Origin: Dermanyssus gallinae
Lineage: Eukaryota; Arthropoda; Arachnida; Mesostigmata; Dermanyssidae
DNA: 64,000 nt
Assembly: GCA_003439945.1 (NCBI GenBank)
Contig: QVRM01006574.1
Coordinates: 1,117,501-1,181,500, forward strand
Direction of reading: 5' to 3'
Shown: positions 45,500 to 58,276 of the stretch, in pieces
How positions within the stretch are numbered: position 1 is the first letter of the stretch
Layout of the letters: every line of letters begins with the position of its first letter
Program-made: the position numbers and the translations under genes
The notes under the pieces: generated by a model
What the model saw: the letters and a program-made list of their open reading frames with translations, nothing else
What the model was told of the DNA's origin: nothing
Database searches by the model: none

Positions 45500-45695
45500 T
45501 TTTTTAGATTTTTCCGTAAGGCAATTGCCCGTGTACGGATTTTTCATGTCATGACTAAGTTTACTCCACTCCGGCATTTACCTTGTCTAAACTACTGGAA
45601 ACCATGCAAACCAATTTAAGAGTGGCCGGTCTGGGTCTCGAACCCAGTCCTCCCGAATGCAAGGCAAAGGCTTTTGCCACTAAGCCACCTTGCTC
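45500..45695 (-). mobile_element. SINE family D: tRNA-Ala-like SINE with intact pol III boxes
   Basis: Read on the minus strand from 45695. The first ~73 bases are tRNA-like: A box TGGCTTAGTGGC (fits TRGYNNARNNG) and B box GGTTCGAGACC (fits GWTCRANNC), with TGC at the anticodon position of an alanine-type alignment (CTTGCAT). A non-tRNA body follows (TAAACTTAGTCATGACATGA, GGCAATTGCCTTACGGAAAA), ending in A8. GGTATATATAT lies on both sides (near 45479 and from 45696 on) and is a possible target duplication, though it is TA-rich. The single copy has the best-preserved promoter of the four SINE families here. Confidence 0.82.
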
Positions 45696-45715
45696 GGTAT
45701 ATATATTCTACTGCT

Positions 45716-45721
45716 ACGTAT

Positions 45722-45773
<52 letters not shown>
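45716..45773 (+). repeat. (TA)n microsatellite downstream of SINE D
   Basis: TA tract with one AATA interruption; a second TA tract follows at 45828-45854. Confidence 0.95.
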
Positions 45774-45777
<4 letters not shown>

Positions 45778-45822
45778 AGTTTCTAATTTATAAACTGCCA
45801 GAGATGTCACACAAACAAACAC

Positions 45823-45853
<31 letters not shown>

Positions 45854-46974
45854 GGGGCCACTGACGAGGAGCGGCTTAGTTCGACGTACGAACTCCTCTG
45901 AGCCTGCTTCTCGTGGTACTCGTGGTCGGCTGCTGCAGCCAACGTTATCAAATCATCTCAAACGCAAACACTGCCACGAGGCGGGTCGCCGCAGCAACTG
46001 ATAGTCGAGCTTAACAATGACTTTGATTGTCGTCGTCATCACTAGTGCCGGCAATTGTCGACAATTAGAGCATGGCTATCTCGCTTAACATGGCGTACAT
46101 GGCATTGCCAGCCAGCCACTCGTAACGTCATGTGAAACCGATCCAAACAGCCGATCGTGGTCACGGCCGAAAATCGATAAACGAGCCACTCTTGACACGT
46201 GTCGAGGCAGGAGGCGGGAGGATGCGTGTGCGTTCATACACAGACGACGACGCGGGCGGCTTCGACCGCCGTCTTGAAGACTCTTGAAGCTCTTCGGCAT
46301 CGGCTTGTGGTCGATGGTCTTCAGAACCTCGCTGAGCGTCGCTTGTCGAAGAACGATCAAGCAGCCGACACAGATGCCGACGCGTTGGCAGCGCGTTATG
46401 TTATGTTTACATAGCCAAAGTGCTCTCGAACGGCAGTGGATAAATATCATTTCCATACTATTACATATCGTCATCATCGACTAATCATCTTGCTAACCCT
46501 GGCAACTGAATCGCGCTCGCCAGCAGATAGCTCTTGCGCTTTGGCTTCACCGCTAAACATCGACCATCTGACCTGACGACTGAGTCTGCCACCGTTGAGA
46601 TGATTTGTATACGCGCATACTAGGCTATAAGTAACAACTAACGTCTGTTACATTTCGACTTTAACCGAAGGTTGTCGCTATCCTATCTGTTAGGCACGCG
46701 TTCCGGCGATATACTCGCTCGTATATCTATAATGTGTTTTAAATGCACAGTAATATAGGCTGAGTAATTGTAGTTGTTCTATCTATTAGACATTCACAAC
46801 ATATGCTTATATCATCACGGCTCTTCAGAGACGGTTTGCCAACGGCAGCGAACCAGTGCCAACCACGTTCAGCCTTGATTCAGCGTCTGCTTTAGGTGTG
46901 AGATTGACAGTGATTCATTAATTCTATTTTAAATGCTCTGATTGTACTGCGACGTGGTCGTGGTTGTCATATAA

Positions 46975-47155
46975 TTATCTGTGTCATAGGGCAATAGGTA
47001 CCAGAGTGTCGCCGGTTGTTGATCGTTGTTGTGGGCTCAATTTTCTTTGAGAAATACTCATTGAGAATAGATGATAAGACATACCGCTGAGGGCCAGTGA
47101 CCATTCGGTCACAATATTTGTTATGACAACCCTGAATATCTCAGCGTGCTCGTTT
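46975..47155 (+). mobile_element. SINE family C copy, diverged
   Basis: GTGTCGCCGGTTGTTGATCG, AATTTTCTTTGAGAAATACT, CATTGAGAATAGATGATAAG and CCGCTGAGGGCCAGTG follow the family order. B box mutated. 3' end AATATCTCAGCGTG. Confidence 0.7.
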
Positions 47156-47347
47156 ATGCGGTCGATTAAAGCGCCCCCTGGCCTAACAGGGTGACGTGTG
47201 CATTTAGGTATTTATGTCAAGCGAAATATAAACCCATTCATATATCGTAGTGCTGTGTAGCAAAACTACTTTGATTTGTGTTCCGAATACAAAGCGGGCG
47301 ATTGATGTACTCTGCCATTCGTGTTCTGATATTTTCCAATAGAGACA

Positions 47348-47378
<31 letters not shown>

Positions 47379-47726
47379 CGAGGTAAAAGCAGGGTTGACC
47401 CTAACTCAAATTCATACAACGCATTGACCACTTGGGCTGAATGATAGTATTCCTCAAGCTTGGAAACCTAGACTATGCCATTAAGATAGACGTTCGTTTG
47501 GCTCACTGAGCGTTTGTACACCCCTACAGATTGCCTGAAACTTTGCTCTTGGCAAAGCAATGATTTTTCGGGCGGCTTTACGGACGTGCTCATTTCTCCA
47601 CCAGCTATGACCGTCAGACAAGTAAGACGTCAGCAACTGCTTACGTGAATTTCCCTGTCCATGTATCATAGACGAAGAGTGTGCTTTTGGTCGTCCCGGC
47701 GGACGAGTCGATGCAATGACACGGGT

Positions 47727-47805
47727 AATAATAATAATAATAATCTTAATAATAATAATCTTAATAATAATAATAATAATCTTAATAAGTAATAATAATC
47801 TTAAA
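47727..47805 (+). repeat. (AAT)n with AATCTT variants
   Basis: AATAATAATCTTAATAATAA-type composite. The flanking frames on either side are open but unrecognised. Confidence 0.93.
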
Positions 47806-48525
47806 GCAATTAGGTTACGAGCTAAGGTGCGGCAAGTCAGCTGCATTTCTGGCAATGTGTCTCAAAAAGCCCGACTAACCCGCTCCAAGAGCAGCTGGGC
47901 CTTAAGCGCTAATCCTCTTGGACGAATCGCACGTCCCATTCCGTTGTCCAGCGTGCATGCATCGTACGATAATTGTTTGCGGAAAGACGGCGGCAACCTT
48001 AATGTGGTTTTTGAGGAATTTGTGAGGCAGCGGATTAGTGCAGAGGAGGCATATTCATTGGGCGATTATCGTGCGACTATCGCGAAAGGTGTCTGTGCGC
48101 GATTTGTACGTCGCGGTGGGTGACAACGTGCGTTCTGTGCATGAATGTTACAGCTACACTATATATGTACAACGTTAAGTATCCACCCGATATGGCCATC
48201 TTCACCCGATACGTCGGGATTTTTTGCCAATACTATTTGTTAATAAATATATAATAGATTTTTGTCGACTATATGTATATATATATATATATGTTTTTAT
48301 TTATTTATTTTACTTTATAGTATACCTTTGAATGGTCGGCCGTCGTCACGTATAGAAAAACGTCATAACATCAAACATCGAACGACATATTTCAATTCGA
48401 ATCAAGGACATGAAAATTCAAAGATAAAAACACTCTTGAACAAGTGAAGTTTTATGCCAGGTGACCTAAAAAAAGGTAGAAGTAACGTGCCGCTACCCAA
48501 AAAAAAAGCGATTTTTTTTTTTTTT

Positions 48526-48880
48526 ATAAATATGCCAAGTGGCATACCATCAATGTGCTTTCAGAAAATCATCTGTAATTTGCTAGCTGAACCAATATTG
48601 TACAATTTCCAGAGATGGTATTATGATGAGCAAGTCCCTTTGTTATTTCGGAGGTCAGTCGTGATGTCTGTATTTAAAAAAAAAGACGCTAAGGATTCGG
48701 TGGATGGTACTGGCCGCGTTCCACAGAAACACAACTTATATATATATATATATATATATATGGTCCACGATTGAAGCCTACACATTAATAATCGAAGAAC
48801 ATTTCGTTGCATAAGTTTTGATTTTTCAAACACATTTGGCATTGTAAATCATATAAAAAACATTGATGCCATTGATGGCA
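48526..48880 (+). pseudogene. LINE reverse-transcriptase N-terminal fragment
   Basis: PSGIPSMCFQKIICNLLAEP then VPLLFRRSVVMSVFKKKD matches the start of LINE RT domains (LA.PL...F...VP..W..A.V.PI.KKG). A (TA)n tract at 48738-48761 replaces the next part. A later frame, FDFSNTFGIVNHI at about 48820-48858, matches the first catalytic block (xDFSKAFDTVNH), with the second Asp changed to Gly. Broken and not functional. Confidence 0.6.
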
Positions 48881-48939
48881 ATTCGCCACTTAGTACCCTC
48901 GATAAGCGATGCAATACCAGCAATGAATAACTTTTGTGA

Positions 48940-49013
48940 TCTTGGCGTAATCCATAAGCTAGACTTTTGTCTAGCTTTTTCTAGATCTTGGCGTAATCCC
49001 TAAGCTAGACTTT
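48940..49013 (+). repeat. Direct duplication
   Basis: CTTGGCGTAATCCATAAGCT AGACTTTTG is repeated about 44 bases later as CTTGGCGTAATCCCTAAGCT AGACTTTTG. The first copy is followed by the partial echo TCTAGC. Confidence 0.88.
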
Positions 49014-49879
49014 TGACACTCTATGTGAAGTTGTACAAGAGTCCAGTTTTACCCAATTTTTTTTACTGAAGCCAGGTTTGGGCTTCTTAAAAGTAAATGA
49101 GATGGGACAGGCCAAACTGATCAGACGAGTGTCAAAATAAGGTACTATTCCTCATGAAAACGTATCTCTTATCTCAATATAAAGGTTACACAATCGAGGT
49201 GATCCATCTCCGTTTAAAAAGTTGTGCTGACTCAAAACTGACCAGACCATACTTAAACATGTAGATATTGAACTACGAAGCGAATGTTATATCACTGGAG
49301 GTTGCGCACTCGGTGAAGATAAACAGTACATTCTAGTGGCGAGTTCCACAAAGTCTGCGAAATCGACGAACTTAGATGAAACTGATGATATATGTTATAA
49401 TTATATTCAGATGCTGAATATTTAAACAACACTTTATTTTTATGCATATATGACTCTTGAATAAAGTTGCGTTTGACTTGACTCTACTGCGCTTCGGTGA
49501 CAAAGGCTTTGCCAGAACAAGAAAAATAATTAGTGAGCGATTTCGTGATATGATTCTGTCACCCAATAATAAAAATTACTTTGTTGCTATTTATTGCAGC
49601 AGAGTCACAATGCACAGGACGATAGTTATATTCAACTTGCAGAAAGCAGACATCTCGACAGATGTTTCGATCTATTCAGTTACTGCAATGGTAAATGCAC
49701 ATCTTCTTTGAACTATTCGTAGATGATTCAAGCACGACAGTCCGTACCGCTGTTCAAACTATGCAGATAGCAAAAACGTGGACGAGATAATGTTCTCTTT
49801 AGAGGACGTGACGTTCGATCATCCAACCGAAGCGGTATGCGTTTCACCGAACGTAGATATTAGCAGATCATTTCATTGT

Positions 49880-50230
49880 TTACCCCGTGTTCTAGAAGCC
49901 GAAGCTGGGCTGAGGTTTTTCGTCTCGCCGGGTATCTTTCCTTCGACGCCAGGGATTCCGGTACTGAATTTCGACGGAAAAAACGCGCGCTTGACTGGCC
50001 AGCGAGCGGGATGCTGCCGGAGCGGTTTCGCCCGAGGGATGTCGCGAAGCCGAAAATAGCTGCAACTTTTGGCTTCCCTGCATCCTCGCGGCCGGAGTTG
50101 GGTCCCACTGCCCTTGGCCGGGAACCTCCCCCTTGAGCCAGCTGGCATATCGCATGGCGGCTCGGGACATAGCTTTTGCTTGTTTGGGAGCATGCAGTGT
50201 TGAGCAGGCGCGCGCAGAGCTCTGGCCACC
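49880..50230. other. GC-rich island in AT-rich DNA, open in several frames, unrecognised
   Basis: All three minus-strand frames and two plus frames are open for 80-179 codons, so openness reflects composition. I checked the frames for later SLC6 exons and found none. Could be an unknown element or an exon of an unrecognised gene. Confidence 0.35.
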
Positions 50231-51356
50231 TTGTTATCGCATCATCGGCTCTATAATGCCATCGACAGCGCTGATTAACTCTCGCCAGTGGCGACTGAAG
50301 AGCACCAGAGTTATCGTCGGCGTTTTCAAGATTTTCGACGGCACCTCCATTACAGGTGTCGCTACAACCACGACTATACAAATAAAAAGAGAAAACCAAA
50401 AAAACGAGATTGCCACACGTGGCGGTACCAAGGCCGGGTCATCGTAACAGGAACATTATAGCTTATATATATATATATATATTGTTTTTCCCTTATAACA
50501 AGCATACTCTGCTCTGGTTTATTTACTGCTGTAACTACAGTAGTTGTCGTTTCCCACACAATCTATTCCAGACACACCCGAGGTTAGAGCCGCCAACAAA
50601 TAGTTTTTATAAGTACGCACTTATTGCAGCTGCAACATCAGGTGTATTCGCTTGATTTTTGATAAAGCGCTATACGCTGCAATCCTAGCTTGACGAGCAC
50701 GTGGGGCATGTCCATACGACTACAAGGTGAATTTTGGAAGTTTTGGTTTACGTTGGCGTGACAGGTGAATTGTGCTGAGAGACCCGGGTCTTACGTTGCG
50801 GCAATGGCAGACATCTTATGTGATTAATGGGACAATCAGTTCTTCAGAACAAAAGGCTAACTTGCAAACAGATTTGTGACTATCAGGCTGTCGCATGTTT
50901 CCCAACCTTTTTTTGTGGAAGATTCAACTTTTAGTACAGTCAGCTCTTAACTTACTTAAACCGTGTTACGCATTCGTACTGGCCGTTTATGCTATGTGCG
51001 AATGAGCTGTTTACACATAGAATAAGTCAGTGGACTCTTAAGAGGTGTAACCGCCAAAAATTTTTCTCTAGCCATACCCTCGGAATTATACTTTAAATAT
51101 TTAATCCTGCTGCACCGCCTGTGATACTGTCGGGACTCACGATAGCGATCAGGCAAAATAGAGGTGCCGATAGCCTTTTTGACCTTCTACAAAAACAATC
51201 AGGACTGTCTTAACATGGGCAGTTTATGCCGCGGGTCAATAGACACAACAAGGCTATTAAAACAGGCAAAAGATAATAATGCCGATATAGAAGTAGTTCT
51301 TTGTGTGTAGAGGAGTAACTGGAAAATGCGGGTTGCACACGCGGACACCATTGCAG

Positions 51357-51480
51357 AAAATTCGTTTGCAAGTGTAGGCCGGTAGTGTAGCTCCAGCCCA
51401 CTAAAAACCAGTCATCTCCCCATCCTTCCAACTGACCGGGAATTGCATGTGCAAGTACTTCAAACAATCGGGGAAGGTGT
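51357..51480 (-). mobile_element. SINE family B copy, reverse orientation
   Basis: GGCCGGTAGTGTAGCTCCAG, CCCACTAAAAACCAGTCATC and AAGTACTTCAAACAATCGGG are the reverse complement of the family. The 3' tail side is eroded. Confidence 0.8.
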
Positions 51481-52320
51481 AAGTCGTTTTGTGGCTAGAT
51501 TGTTCCCCGAAGGCCTAAGGGGTACGTGTCGTGCGGCGGTTACATGCTACGTATTTTGCGATGAGTATATTCCTAAAAAGTTCCGTCATTTCTAGACATT
51601 GGGCAAAGAGTCCTGCATAAGCTTGCAGATGCTGGGTAGTGGTGTTAATCCTGTTAAAACATAGAAGCAGTAGGGCAGAATTGAAACGCGTTAATGCCAC
51701 AAATTCGGTGGCTATGAAGATTATATTGTTGTAGACTCGATGGTAGGTTCTCCGGGAGAGCAGTTAGCTTTATTTAAGTCGCTTATTAGGAAAGATTAGA
51801 AAGCTCTTGATTGCGAAGCTGGCTGAGGGCTATACCCAACAACTGAGGAAAGCTCACATAAATCCAATATAGGCACTGCAAGGCCTGTCTAGCAGTACGG
51901 GCAGAGTGATGATACAGAGGCATGTCTTCTACTAGCAGCAATAAAAAGAATTAGACTCGATTAAGCCTAGATTTCCTCTTTGCTTGACAAATCTTAAAGA
52001 AATACTCCCAGTCATGCCGAAGGGAGTCACACTGGAGCAGTGTCTTAAGCAGAGCTTAGACGTGTCAGCCAGGTGTAAGACCATTGTGTGACCTCCCCCT
52101 GGGATGGACATACGGCAAACTGACTCCCCCGACTTCTGTCCCTGAACATACTACTGGGCATGCCAAGCTCTTGTAGAGGCGCTTCATAAAGATAATGAAT
52201 TCTGGACTATGGTAAGAAAATTCAAAACATCTGTCTCCGAGGCAAAAATAACCGCCACACAGAGTCGAGCAGCCTAAATGGCAATGGAGTATTCAGGTAA
52301 AGTAATCTTCGGTCATCATC

Positions 52321-52384
52321 AATCGGCCATCCCCCGACAAGGGGTCATCCCCCGACAATCAATCGGCCATCCCCCGACAAGGGG
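52321..52384 (+). repeat. Short tandem repeat with CATCCCCCGACAAGGGG units
   Basis: AATCGGCCATCCCCCGACAA occurs twice (52321 and 52361) with a third partial unit (GTCATCCCCCGACAATC) between them. Directly upstream of a SINE B copy. Confidence 0.9.
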
Positions 52385-52398
52385 CAAAGAAGACGACT

Positions 52399-52497
52399 GC
52401 ATTTTAGTGGGTTTGAGAGTCCCACACTACCGTAGCTTTAACGGCGCCCAGTGTGCATCACGCATTTTGCCAGTTAACCTCTATTAAAAAAAAAACG
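52399..52497 (+). mobile_element. SINE family B copy, 5'-truncated
   Basis: Begins at TTTTAGTGGGTTTGAGAGTC, keeps CCCACACTACCGTAG and GCATTTTGCCAGTTAACC, and ends in A10. The 5' third is missing. It follows directly on a short tandem repeat (52321-52384). Confidence 0.78.
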
Positions 52498-53535
52498 TTG
52501 ATAAAAATCTGAGGTTAATTACCATTTGGCAACTTTATTATATACCACTCTGTGGCTGGCCAATGATTCACCGATATGACTATCCATTGGGGCGCTTTCG
52601 AAAGCTGCCTAAGACACATGCAGATAGCGAACTCACGACTGAGTTACGTCTAAGGTGTTGCTGTATTAAAATAAATCAGTTCTCCAAACTGGCCCTTACA
52701 ACTCCTACCGACTAAAGACGAGACGGTACGGAAGTCGGTTATGCAGAAAAAGTGTACAGGTGCTATTTTCGTTTGGGCTTTCGTTGTAGGTTAAAAGACT
52801 TGGAATTGCAGGTTAAGGTTATTCTGGACTATTTGCGGTATGAGTAAGCAAAAAGCACGCTGATTTGGATAGAATAGCGGTGGCGGGCGTAGGCATGGCT
52901 AGGGGCTAGTGCGGAGAGAAGCGAGCCATTACTTGTCGGGATTTAGATCTGACCACGTTTAGGGAGGCCACCGTAGATGCATCGTGGCAGTACGGGTAGA
53001 GCAGCCTGATGGCCGACGACATGACGATGGCCCGAGCCCTGTGATCAAAAAAGCTCATAGAGAATCTGTCCGCAATCGTAGAGCTGCCTGGCATGGAGAA
53101 ATGTTGTACTACGCTGTTCAAGTAATGACAGGACCCGTACAGTTTCAGACACATATGGAGATAATAAACAGAACAAAAACCGAGGAGGGATTCAATTACT
53201 TGTAAGAGTATTCTGAAGTTGAAGACTGACTTTAGATAGACCTGATGATGAGACGCAACAAGAGGTTTGAGCGGCGCTCGCGGAGCGGTAATCAAGATGA
53301 GGATTGCCAAGTGAAGGTAGACTAAAGCAGCTGAGCTCTCAACGCGTCCTTGACGCATCTCCTCAAGACGCAAAAGCATTGGCAAGGGCGCACGAAGCGC
53401 TTCAAAATGACTTCACCCGTGGATGGTTAAGTACCGCCATGAAATTTCGAGCTTGAGGGGGTGATGAGGACATCGGTTTTAGTTGGTTGCCTACAGTAGT
53501 TACTGCAAGCGCAAGTTTATCACGCATTTCCATAA

Positions 53536-53727
53536 AATAACGCTACTGCGCTAGCTAAGTTGTTATCTACCGCGATGCCGCCGGTTCGATCTTTGTTGTT
53601 GATTGAATTTTCTTCGAGCGATGGCTCACTGAGAATAGATGATAAACCCTACCGCTGAGAGTAGCAGCCATGCTGCTGGAAAAACCTTAGGTATCTTAAC
53701 ATGTCTGATCCTTCGTGCATTGAAGAT
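53536..53727 (+). mobile_element. SINE family C copy
   Basis: Contains ATGCCGCCGGTTCGATCTTT (B box), GAGCGATGGCTCACTGAGAA, TAGATGATAAACCCTACCGC and the 3' end GGTATCTTAACATGTCTGAT. The A-box end is eroded. Confidence 0.78.
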
Positions 53728-54222
53728 CTGTTTGACGGCGATTCTAAGCTCATAGGGCACGGAGGATTGTCTAGAACTAAAGACAAATTAGTAGTCTCGC
53801 AAGGGCACAACTGAAGTTGGAAAAACTTCTTAGCGGATGTGTATTTAGCAGCAATAGGGCAAATTAGATTGAATACGGCACCCCAAAATGCGGAATAAAA
53901 AACAACAGTTCAAAAGAAAAAAAAACAGACAAGTTCTACAGACAGTAGTTCCCGGGAACGTGTGCACGTATTTCTTTTGTAAGCTACAGACCCAAAAAAA
54001 AAACCGGATCAATATATTGGGCTTGACGACATGTCTGTTTTTGGCATTTTTCTTAATCTTTCTTTACGTGTAGATCAGCGTAGTACAAAATGTGTGTTTG
54101 GTGGGTAATATACGCATTCAATGCAAAAACCGCAGAGAGCTCAAAAATTAAAGAGCCTTAGCTATCTTCATCACATGTACCTTCTGCCTTAAAGGAGCTC
54201 TAGAAATAGGCTTTGTTGCCAA

Positions 54223-54253
<31 letters not shown>

Positions 54254-55723
54254 CCAACACACCACTTGCCACATATGTATATATACTATAGCGGTGCGCT
54301 AGTAGTAAAATGAATACGAAAAGCAAATAATTGCAAATGTTGCATCAGTGTGTTAAAATATCTACAAATATCCCGCAAGCGTGAGTAAAATGCTTGTATT
54401 TATTTGACAAAATTGTCGCTATAATATATAGGACAAAATAGTACATGATCATGCTGCAATATGTTGGATCGTTGTTGCTTACACGCTTTGGATTCCACGC
54501 ATAGAGACTGGGGTAAGTAATGACAAACAGTATATATAATTACAGTACTTATTAACCAAAATTAATCCAGTGTATATCTAAATTAATTCCCTTGGGTTAC
54601 GGCTTCTGCTCACTTAGTGGCACATGTCCGCTGCGCATTGTAAAGTGTAACACCCAAATGCTATTATATATGTGTGTACTTATGTTAAGTCAGTTAAAGG
54701 TTACGTTGAGTTCTCAAAGCAAATTTAGAAATTTATTTTGTATATAAAATGTGCCTTTAGTCAATGACGTTAGACACCACCAGATTCTCTAAACCATTAT
54801 CAAATTCTTTCACTCCACGGCAGCTCTTTTCTTGTATTCGTTCCTAATACACAAATTAGTCAAAGTAGTCTCTTATATTCTTGAAACCTTTGAGATTTTT
54901 TCCTTTCAAATGGCTTTGAGGTAAGCGGAGTAATAATAATTAATAATAATTTAGAGAATAACGACAACCTTAAGGCTATAAAGTGGGTATGATAGATAAT
55001 TCTATGACAAATCCATCAGCTTGGTCCAGATCATCCTGTAAACGTATATGAGGGCGTCATGGTGATGGAAAACTTCGTATTTACGATTATGCTGTTTGGG
55101 GCGCTTTTTGACGATACTTCGTTTAGAGTTGTCAAGCTGCTGAAAACACTGTTAACTATTAATTTATTGCTTGTTCTGCGGACGTTCATAGTGCACCACG
55201 ACTCTGCGTTGCCAGGCAGATCATCATCTTTCTAGCGTACAGGTTGCTTTCGCAACAGCGGTTGGCCCGGTGTCTCGCTATAACAACGGCTAATTTCGCA
55301 CGAATAAAACCCGACTAATGCGATGCGTTCAATATGGGTGCGATGTCATCAACTGCTAAATGTTGCATATACATTCTACGACAGACATGATTATGTTTGT
55401 AAACGTCATGGAACGTTGACCTCGAAGATAATAACACTAGAAAGGCGATTGAACTATCACATTACGGTACAATCGAACACAGTTTCAGACCCCGTCGACG
55501 GGATATATTTGGGCCGCTAAGGCAGAGGTACTAGATGGTATGTAATTGTAAATAGGTTCACGTAAGAAGCATTTTATAGGTGCTACTTGAATTTTACTCA
55601 CAAAAAGCACAGTGCTGCCAAATCGAGGAAATCGTTTTTTACGAACAGACTAGTAGACGCGTGACAGCCTTTTTGCTGAGCAAAGTAGAACTCACATATA
55701 CACACCTCTGATTGCTCCAATAG

Positions 55724-55754
<31 letters not shown>

Positions 55755-56120
55755 CACATTTAAGTATCAGCTTAGAGGTTGTAACGGCAAACATAAGGCA
55801 ACTGAATGTTAAATGTCGCTTGACGCGTGAGGCCGGATCTTCTGTATTTTAAAAGCAGATGTCCTGGTTTTCCTCTAAGTCAGAGACACGATTTTTATCG
55901 TATTTATTTCAATCTTTATTATGCGTATAGAGAGTCTATTATCCTATCAATCCTATTAAGTTAAATGTATTTAAAATATATTTCTTTTCCTGAGAGGAAG
56001 CAGCTCTAATTGTGCTTGTAGCCGTGCCTCTCTGGAGTTGCTACGAAGCCTTCTATTTACGTTACACTGTTTCTGAAATAGTCTTGGTATAACTTTTCCT
56101 AGCTACAAAAAAGTTTTCGT

Positions 56121-56185
56121 GCTGACCCTCAGCTAGGATTTAACGTCCACGGGACTGCTTTTCGCATTGCTTTACAGACGGATTG
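56121..56185 (-). mobile_element. SINE family A, 3' fragment
   Basis: GCTGACCCTCAGCTAGGATT and TAACGTCCACGGGACTGCTT match the 3' body of the family in reverse orientation. The tRNA-like half is missing. Confidence 0.75.
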
Positions 56186-56951
56186 TCTTAGATATACCTT
56201 GATTACTTCTACTGACGCGCAACGTAAACTCTTCGCAAATGACTAAGACGTATACACACCCATTAAGGGTCTTAATGCTGATTAATTAATGTGATTCTAC
56301 AAAGCTATTATTAATAACGTTTATGAATGGCTGCGCAAAAATGGCTTGCTGCCCTCCCTCCCTGTGTCAATAAGTGCCGTTGTCGTTTTAGGTTTTTCCA
56401 GTGGCATTCACATACCAATCTTCTAGAAAACTTTAGGTGGAAGTCATATATCAATTAAAAACTAATGCACACGTTGCGGGTGTTACTAGATCAAGTACGT
56501 AGATTTGCAACACTATATTTCGATGCTTTATTATTAAACAACCAGAATTTGATATACAACTTTTTAGAAACCCTTTAGCCCGCTACAGCAACCTCATTTA
56601 GCGGCCTCACATGAAAAAGAGCACTTGATGTACATGAAAAATCTTGGTGCTTGAAAAACCAAAATACATCTTTATAAGAGAGATTCGAAGATATTAGGTA
56701 CTTACGCCTAGAAAAGGACGTCATGAGCATTTCGAAGTGGAGTTGCAATGAACAATATACTAAATAATGCTTCCTCTTGAGGATGTGCAAGTTAGTTGCG
56801 GCGCTTACGTTTAAGCCAGGCGACTGAATTGATTTGAGTCCTCTATTTATACTGTTACATCGCACAGAAATGTTATGCTATCATAAGTAGTGTCAACATA
56901 TGCGTTATCTTTATCTAGAATATAGGAGACTTCTTATTGTATTCATATATA

Positions 56952-57385
56952 GGGTCTGACAGAATCTGTCCAACATACTTTGGAATCTAGTACAACACGG
57001 CAAAAAATAATTTTCACCAATATAACAAGGGGGAGGAAATGTTTTTTTTAGTGAGAGCGAAATTACCAAAAATGGTTGCATCATGCTTTTTATCCTGACA
57101 TATTTTTTACTGAGGGTGCGATTGCCAGAGCCCCAGTCATCCTAAATAAATCAATCATGCCTGCGTGTTTGGATGAAATTTTTGCATTTGATGAATCCTT
57201 CGTTAGGTCAAATCAGAATGTTTTAATGAACATAAATCTCCAAAAATAAAATTCTTTGCGATTCTTATATTTTGGCGTTCACGCTTAATTACCCATTTTA
57301 GAAGACAATTCCGCTCCATGTTCCATATTTGTTGCCGAGTTGTACTAGATCCCAAAGTTTGTTGGACAAATTCTGGGAAAACCTG
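56952..57385. mobile_element. Short foldback-like element with long terminal inverted repeats
   Basis: The left end GGGTCTGACAGAATCTGTCC continuing to TTGGAATCTAGTACAA pairs with the right end TTGTACTAGATCCCAAAG...GAAAACCTG. Arms are about 45 bp and TA flanks both sides. The subterminal stretch GTGAGAGCGAAATTAC...CCTGACATA resembles the larger foldback elements, so it looks like a distant relative. No coding frame. Confidence 0.65.
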
Positions 57386-58276
57386 TATATATATCCTGCA
57401 TGCATTTTTTTATTTAATCAACTATACAAGAACTCTCTAATACGTCAATAATTGGTATTTTCATCCTTTTTGTTCTTCATCCTCTCAAACCAACTAAATA
57501 TTTATTTTATTTCGTACTTGAGTACCAGTTAACTTGCAGACTTGGTAGGAAAAAACAATCAGTAACAATGCGTTTGTGGTACAACCGCATTTTTGCATAT
57601 ACCGGCACCACAACATAAATCATTTTTATGCGCCATAACTTAAATAATTGACAAAAAAACGTCGACTATGTTCAAAATTATTTCTCCAAAGCCGACCTGA
57701 CCGAGCCGCGATGTGAGAAGAGCACTTCTGAGATCGCTAGATCAGACTGTCGCGCCCGACCTGCGTCTCAGGAACACTTGACGGATAAAGCGGTTTTAAA
57801 CGATCTCTTGTGTCCAACTATTCTTGTTTAGATCCGTGTCAATGAACTTTAAGTAAAATAATGCACAGTCGTGTAGATGCTTGCATAACGTTGCACTTAT
57901 TTCATAATAAAGGTGAGAAAACACAGGCTACATAGAATTAAGGCATATTTATTTGTTCCATCAAGCTGCACATTAACTCCGGACTGAAGTCAGAATGAAA
58001 AACACGCGAGGAACTGTGTTTACAGTACTATTATTGCTGAATTGTATCATTTTCACCGCACCACTACTGAATATGGTCTTTGCGTCATTTTAAGCGATGA
58101 GATCTACCCTGTCAGGTCGTCACACAGCAGTGTATAGTTTGCAGTGAGCTTCCGTGTTAGTTTATTCGCCTTAGATCTAGGAAAAAAATGCGCGAATTAA
58201 AGGAGGGCCAGCTCACGAAGAAGAAGGCAATGAGCAACACTGAAACAAAGAAAAAGTGTTCAACTAAGATACGTAC

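Larger units (their letters stand above)
44030..47000. other. No host gene recognised; SINE D and a mildly GC-rich patch at 46.2-46.4 kb
   Basis: A short frame begins at ATG 44026 ([14 protein letters not shown]) just before a donor-like GTAAGC, but nothing supports it further. 46200-46400 is richer in GC with open frames on both strands (plus-strand ALRHRLVVDGLQNLAERRLS; minus-strand GICVGCLIVLRQATLSEVLK); neither is recognised. Confidence 0.4.
53730..58270. other. No exon recognised; presumed SLC6 intron or intergenic DNA
   Basis: AT-rich, with a SINE A fragment (56121-56185), a foldback-like element (56952-57385) and (TA)n tracts (54222-54248, 55730-55754). No SLC6 second exon (helices 2-3) was found on the minus strand. 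Confidence 0.5.

Noticed and set aside
45623..45695. tRNA-Ala gene
   Set aside because: Stem pairing in the anticodon and acceptor arms is poor, and the sequence runs on into a SINE body with an A-rich tail.
47716..48123. 135-codon frame after the (AAT)n at 47.7 kb
   Set aside because: The first third is repeat-encoded Ile; the rest (to VCARFVRRGG) looks protein-like but matches nothing I recognise. Kept only as an unexplained open stretch.
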